Positions 60,825-64,000 of a stretch of 64,000 nucleotides of DNA are shown here, in pieces. Source of the DNA: Acetothermia bacterium 64_32 (GTDB lineage: Bacteria; Bipolaricaulota; Bipolaricaulia; Bipolaricaulales; Bipolaricaulaceae). The stretch lies in assembly GCA_001508155.1 (NCBI GenBank), contig LGFI01000003.1, positions 58,508-122,507 of the forward strand, given 5' to 3'. A program made the position numbers and the translations under genes. The notes beneath the pieces were generated by a model. That model made no database searches and was not told the origin of the DNA. It was given only the letters and a program-made list of their open reading frames with translations. Numbering within the stretch: the first letter of the stretch is position 1; every line of letters starts with the position of its first letter.

Positions 60825-61939
60825 AAAAGCTCGGCTTGATAATAAATCCCATTGCTGGCCTTGGCGGCCGGGTGGGCCTTAAGGGGACCGATGGCCCCGA
60901 GGTGGTGCGCCGCGCGCTAGAACTGGGGGCGGCACCGGAGGGCCCAGCCCGGGCACGGCGAGCATTGGAACGCCTGCTTCCCCTGCGGGAAAAGGTGGTT
61001 ATCCTCACCTACCCAGGGAACATGGGAGGCGCGATCGCTGCCGACTTGGGCTTTGCGGTGGAGCTTGTGGGGAAACCGGAGAAAGTAGAAACGACGGCCG
61101 AAGACACGAAAAAGGCGGCTAAAGAGATCTTAAAGCGAGGGGCCGAACTCCTCCTCTTCTGCGGGGGTGATGGCACCGCTCGTGACGTTTATGCCGCCGT
61201 GAAAACCGGGCTTGCTTCCCTAGGCATCCCGGCAGGCGTCAAGATGCACTCCGGTGTGTTCGCCCCTACTCCCGAGCGGGCAGGAGAGGTGGCTCGGCGC
61301 TACTTGGAGAGGGAGATAAGGCAAACACGGGAAGTGGAAGTTATGGACATCGATGAGGCAGCCTTTCGCCGGGGGCAGGTAAAAGCGAGGCTGTTCGGAT
61401 ACCTGGTAACGCCGTGGGCCCGAGGATCTGTGCAGGGTGCTAAGGTCGGGACTTCCCCAAGCGAACGTCACTTCCAGGAAGCCATCGCCGCCAGGGTTAT
61501 TGAAGATTTAAAGAGGGGAACACTTTATCTCATTGGGCCTGGAACTACTGCCAAAGCGATTTTGGCCAAATTGGGCTTAGACGGCACCCTGCTTGGAGTG
61601 GACGCGCTTCTGGACGGGAAGTTGATTGGAAAGGATCTAGCAGAAAGCGATATGCTCGAGCTTGTGCGAAATCACCCCGCGAGAATCGTCCTGAGCCCGA
61701 TCGGGGGACAAGGGCATATCCTGGGCCGAGGAAACCAACAATTGAGTCCGGCGGTTATCCGCACAGCAAATGGCAAGGCGAGTTTGATAGTGGTAGCTAC
61801 TCCGGGGAAGCTTGCCTCTCTTGGAGGGAAGCCCCTTCTTGTTGACACTGGTGACCCGGATTTAGATAAGGAGCTTTCCGGATACGTCCAGGTACTCACG
61901 GGATATCGCCAGCGTGCGGTCTATCGCGTATCCTGCTGA
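60821..61939 (+). CDS. ATP-NAD kinase/AcoX-like family protein
   Basis: 372 residues of the COG3199 group: LGLIINPIAGLGGRVGLKGTDG at the start, LLLFCGGDGTARDVYAAV with the GGDGT phosphate-donor motif, GIPAGVKMHSGVFAPTPERAGEVARRYL and a C-terminal SPIGGQGHILGRGNQQLSPAVIR. Members are NAD kinases or AcoX-type proteins of unclear role found in acetoin and other catabolic operons. In this operon it may regenerate NADP for the SDR or act on a related small molecule. The GTG start overlaps the previous frame's stop by 4 bases. Confidence 0.8.
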   Translation: MKKLGLIINPIAGLGGRVGLKGTDGPEVVRRALELGAAPEGPARARRALERLLPLREKVVILTYPGNMGGAIAADLGFAVELVGKPEKVETTAEDTKKAAKEILKRGAELLLFCGGDGTARDVYAAVKTGLASLGIPAGVKMHSGVFAPTPERAGEVARRYLEREIRQTREVEVMDIDEAAFRRGQVKARLFGYLVTPWARGSVQGAKVGTSPSERHFQEAIAARVIEDLKRGTLYLIGPGTTAKAILAKLGLDGTLLGVDALLDGKLIGKDLAESDMLELVRNHPARIVLSPIGGQGHILGRGNQQLSPAVIRTANGKASLIVVATPGKLASLGGKPLLVDTGDPDLDKELSGYVQVLTGYRQRAVYRVSC

Positions 61940-61941
61940 CG

Positions 61942-62754
61942 ATGGTAGAACTTTGCTTTTTTGAAGAACAATTCTGGGAACCAGAGCGGGCGAGGGTCAA
62001 GGTGCCGGACATCCTCGGCCTCATGCGGGGTTTGGCCGTCTTCGAGACTGTCCGGACATATAACCGCCGTCCCTTCGCGCTCGGGGAACATCTTGAGCGG
62101 ATTGAGCAATCGGCCCGGAGGGTAAAGTTGTACCTGCCACTGAGTTTCGAAGAAATCTCGGGAATAATAGACCAAGGAATCGATCTTTTAGGCGAGGAAG
62201 CCCTAGTACAGCTGTTTTTGATCGCTGGGGATAGCGGGCCGTTCTTATTGATCCTTTTTTCCGCCCTTCCGAAGCTTCCAGCGGAACTCTATGAGCGAGG
62301 AGTCAAACTCCTGCCGGTTGATTTCGCGCGTCCTTTTCCAGAGGTTAAGGTCCCGTGCCGTTTAGAAGGTTACCTTGCCCGGTTGGAGGACAATGAGGCG
62401 TTCGAGGTGCTTTATTGTCCCGGCGGTGCGATGACCGAGGCCGAGACCAGCAACTTCTTCTTGGTTAAAGAAGGCATGCTGGTGACAGCACCGGCTAACC
62501 GTGTCTTGCCCGGTATAACCCGCGGCATCGTGCTCGAATTGGCAAGCCGTATGGGAATCCCCATTGAAGAAAGGTGTCCCCGGATGGAGGAGATTGAAAC
62601 AGCTCAGGAAGCGTTCATCACCGGAACCGTCAAGGAGATCCTCCCAGTGGTGAAGGTGGGTACTAAGGTGATTGGGAAAGGGGTTCCGGGCAGTCTCACC
62701 CGAGAACTCCAAATTGCATACAGGGAAGAAGTCCAACGGAGGGTGAAGGGATGA
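61942..62754 (+). CDS. Class IV aminotransferase-like protein, catalytic lysine not found
   Basis: 270 residues of the branched-chain aminotransferase/ADC lyase fold. Typical features are [112 protein letters not shown] and [16 protein letters not shown]. The region that should hold the PLP lysine reads [24 protein letters not shown]: relative to the family KxxNYL pattern, the lysine position before the GYL has Cys or Arg, and the only lysine lies seven residues upstream of the Tyr. The protein may be inactive, may use a shifted lysine or may have a non-PLP role. It overlaps the GH42 gene by 4 bases. Confidence 0.7.
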   Translation: MVELCFFEEQFWEPERARVKVPDILGLMRGLAVFETVRTYNRRPFALGEHLERIEQSARRVKLYLPLSFEEISGIIDQGIDLLGEEALVQLFLIAGDSGPFLLILFSALPKLPAELYERGVKLLPVDFARPFPEVKVPCRLEGYLARLEDNEAFEVLYCPGGAMTEAETSNFFLVKEGMLVTAPANRVLPGITRGIVLELASRMGIPIEERCPRMEEIETAQEAFITGTVKEILPVVKVGTKVIGKGVPGSLTRELQIAYREEVQRRVKG

Positions 62755-64000
62755 AGCTGGGGGTCTGCTACTATCCCGAACATTGGCCGCGGAAGTTGTG
62801 GGAAGAGGACGCTCAAAGGATGCGGGAGCTGGGGATCGAGTATGTGCGCATTGGGGAATTCGCCTGGGCCAAACTCGAACCGAGCCCGGGAAAGTTCGAT
62901 TGGGAATGGTTAGACTCCGCCCTCTCGGTGTTGGAGAGAGCCGGACTAAAGGTGGTTCTCGGAACCCCCACGGCCGGCCCGCCCAAATGGTTGATAAACG
63001 AATATCCGGAGATCCTCCCAGTAGACGAAGAAGGAAGGGTTAAAAACTTCGGCTCTAGAAGGCATTATTGCTTCTCCAGTCCCATATATAGGGCAGAAAC
63101 CGAGCGAATCGTTTCTCTATTGGCCGAGCGGTATGGGGATCACCCTGCAGTGGTGGGCTGGCAGTTGGACAATGAATATGGATGTCATGATACAGTACGT
63201 TGTTATTGTCCCCGGTGCCGTGCCGCATTCCGGGAATGGCTCAAGGAAAAATACAAGGATATCGCGGCGTTAAACGAGGCTTGGGGCACGGTTTTTTGGA
63301 GCCAACTTTACCGCGATTTCGATGAAGTGGAATTGCCGAACTTGACCGTGGCCCGTCCTAACCCTTCCCAGCTCCTCGATTACTTCAGGTTTGCCTCAGA
63401 CCAGGTCCGCAGCTACAACGCACTCCAAGCGCGAATTGTTCGAAAGCACTCGCCCGGACGTTTTGTCACCCATAATTTCGAAGACTTTTCTCTGCAATTT
63501 GATCACTTCGATCTCGGAAAGGATCTAGATTTTGCTAGCTGGGATAGCTACCCCATAGGAACCTTGGAAACCTCTTCCCTTGAGCTGAAACGGAAAGGGT
63601 TCGAACTTTCCGGGGACCCGGATGTGGCCGCATTTCATCATGACCTTTATCGGGGAGTAGGAAAGGGGAGATTTTGGGTGATGGAGCAACAGCCGGGGCC
63701 TCTTAATTGGGGGCGTGAAAGGCGTATTCCTGCTCCGGGTATGGTACGCCTTTGGACCTGGGAGGCGATCGCGCACGGTGCGGAAGCTGTCTTGTACTTC
63801 CGCTGGCGTCAAGTGCCTTTTGGGCAGGAGCAGATGCACTCAGGCCTACTCCTTCCAGATGGTTCCCCGAGCATCGGTTACCATGAAGTGAAAAAGGTCG
63901 CCGAAGAGATGGCCCAGATTGAACTCCCCCCGGTTTCGCCTGCTGAGGTCGCGTTGGTTTTCGATTACGAATCTGCATGGGTTCAGGAAGTGGAGCCTCA
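62751..64000 (+). CDS. GH42 beta-galactosidase (5' part, runs off the window)
   Basis: An ATG at 62751 opens a frame that stays open to the window end, translated here by eye. It begins [55 protein letters not shown], the classic GH42 start. [25 protein letters not shown] holds the acid/base glutamate (NE) and the Cys residues of the zinc site, and [14 protein letters not shown] holds the nucleophile glutamate. It hydrolyses terminal beta-galactosides, is cytoplasmic, and would act on oligosaccharides imported by this operon's ABC system. About 420 residues are visible of the usual 650-700. Confidence 0.9.
   Translation, partial: MKLGVCYYPEHWPRKLWEEDAQRMRELGIEYVRIGEFAWAKLEPSPGKFDWEWLDSALSVLERAGLKVVLGTPTAGPPKWLINEYPEILPVDEEGRVKNFGSRRHYCFSSPIYRAETERIVSLLAERYGDHPAVVGWQLDNEYGCHDTVRCYCPRCRAAFREWLKEKYKDIAALNEAWGTVFWSQLYRDFDEVELPNLTVARPNPSQLLDYFRFASDQVRSYNALQARIVRKHSPGRFVTHNFEDFSLQFDHFDLGKDLDFASWDSYPIGTLETSSLELKRKGFELSGDPDVAAFHHDLYRGVGKGRFWVMEQQPGPLNWGRERRIPAPGMVRLWTWEAIAHGAEAVLYFRWRQVPFGQEQMHSGLLLPDGSPSIGYHEVKKVAEEMAQIELPPVSPAEVALVFDYESAWVQEVEP

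Overview
The window looks like a chromosome segment of a GC-rich, probably thermophilic and anaerobic bacterium of an uncultured lineage. Pointers are the C-terminus of a protein disulfide oxidoreductase-like protein, many radical SAM and ferredoxin-type genes, sugar ABC importers, compact overlapping operons, and a complete bacterial 16S rRNA gene with an intact anti-Shine-Dalgarno end. The 16S gene should decide the phylum; Bipolaricaulota/Acetothermia is only a guess. The RND exporter with a LolA-like partner suggests a two-membrane envelope.

Region 1 (1-8.3 kb): a Crp/Fnr regulator lies downstream of a 16S gene that has no 23S, 5S or tRNA next to it. Then comes a rightward housekeeping run: ddl, a UPF0173 metallo-hydrolase, a class I aminotransferase, TlyA and thrS.

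Region 2 (8.3-19.5 kb): two leftward envelope operons, one radical SAM-GT2-flippase-patatin and one TetR-secreted protein-RND-LolA. Each has the same 14-bp palindrome just downstream of a well-formed -35/-10 promoter, so they look like one TetR regulon. Between them lie UbiB and phasin-like genes and a decayed nadE.

Region 3 (19.5-30.3 kb): YjbQ, a secreted predicted metalloprotease with a possible regulatory RNA leader, then a leftward LacI operon: DapA/NanA-family lyase, sugar ABC importer, cytoplasmic sialidase-like protein, fucose/arabinose-isomerase-like protein and Gfo/Idh/MocA dehydrogenase.

Region 4 (30.3-45 kb): mixed genes: radical SAM activase-like protein, mnmA, cupin, phosphodiesterase, DUF6485, PolX, cold-shock protein, SagB oxidoreductase, a membrane-bound winged-helix regulator, a MacB-type ABC system flanked by secreted proteins (one broken by an in-frame TGA), DUF362 and DUF1232 proteins, and a repeat-built coiled coil.

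Region 5 (45-64 kb): two rightward LacI-headed sugar operons. The first has an RbsABC-type importer plus isomerase, kinase and epimerase, a pentose-type route. The second has a MalEFG-type importer, an SDR, a divergent pair of glycine-decarboxylase-like subunits (the second frameshifted), an AcoX/NAD-kinase-like protein, an unusual class IV aminotransferase-like protein and a GH42 beta-galactosidase that runs off the window end.

Three LacI genes each head their own operon behind a 17-bp-spaced promoter with an operator-like sequence just downstream, and all three binding-protein genes are followed by a strong hairpin. No tRNA, CRISPR array or insertion sequence was seen.
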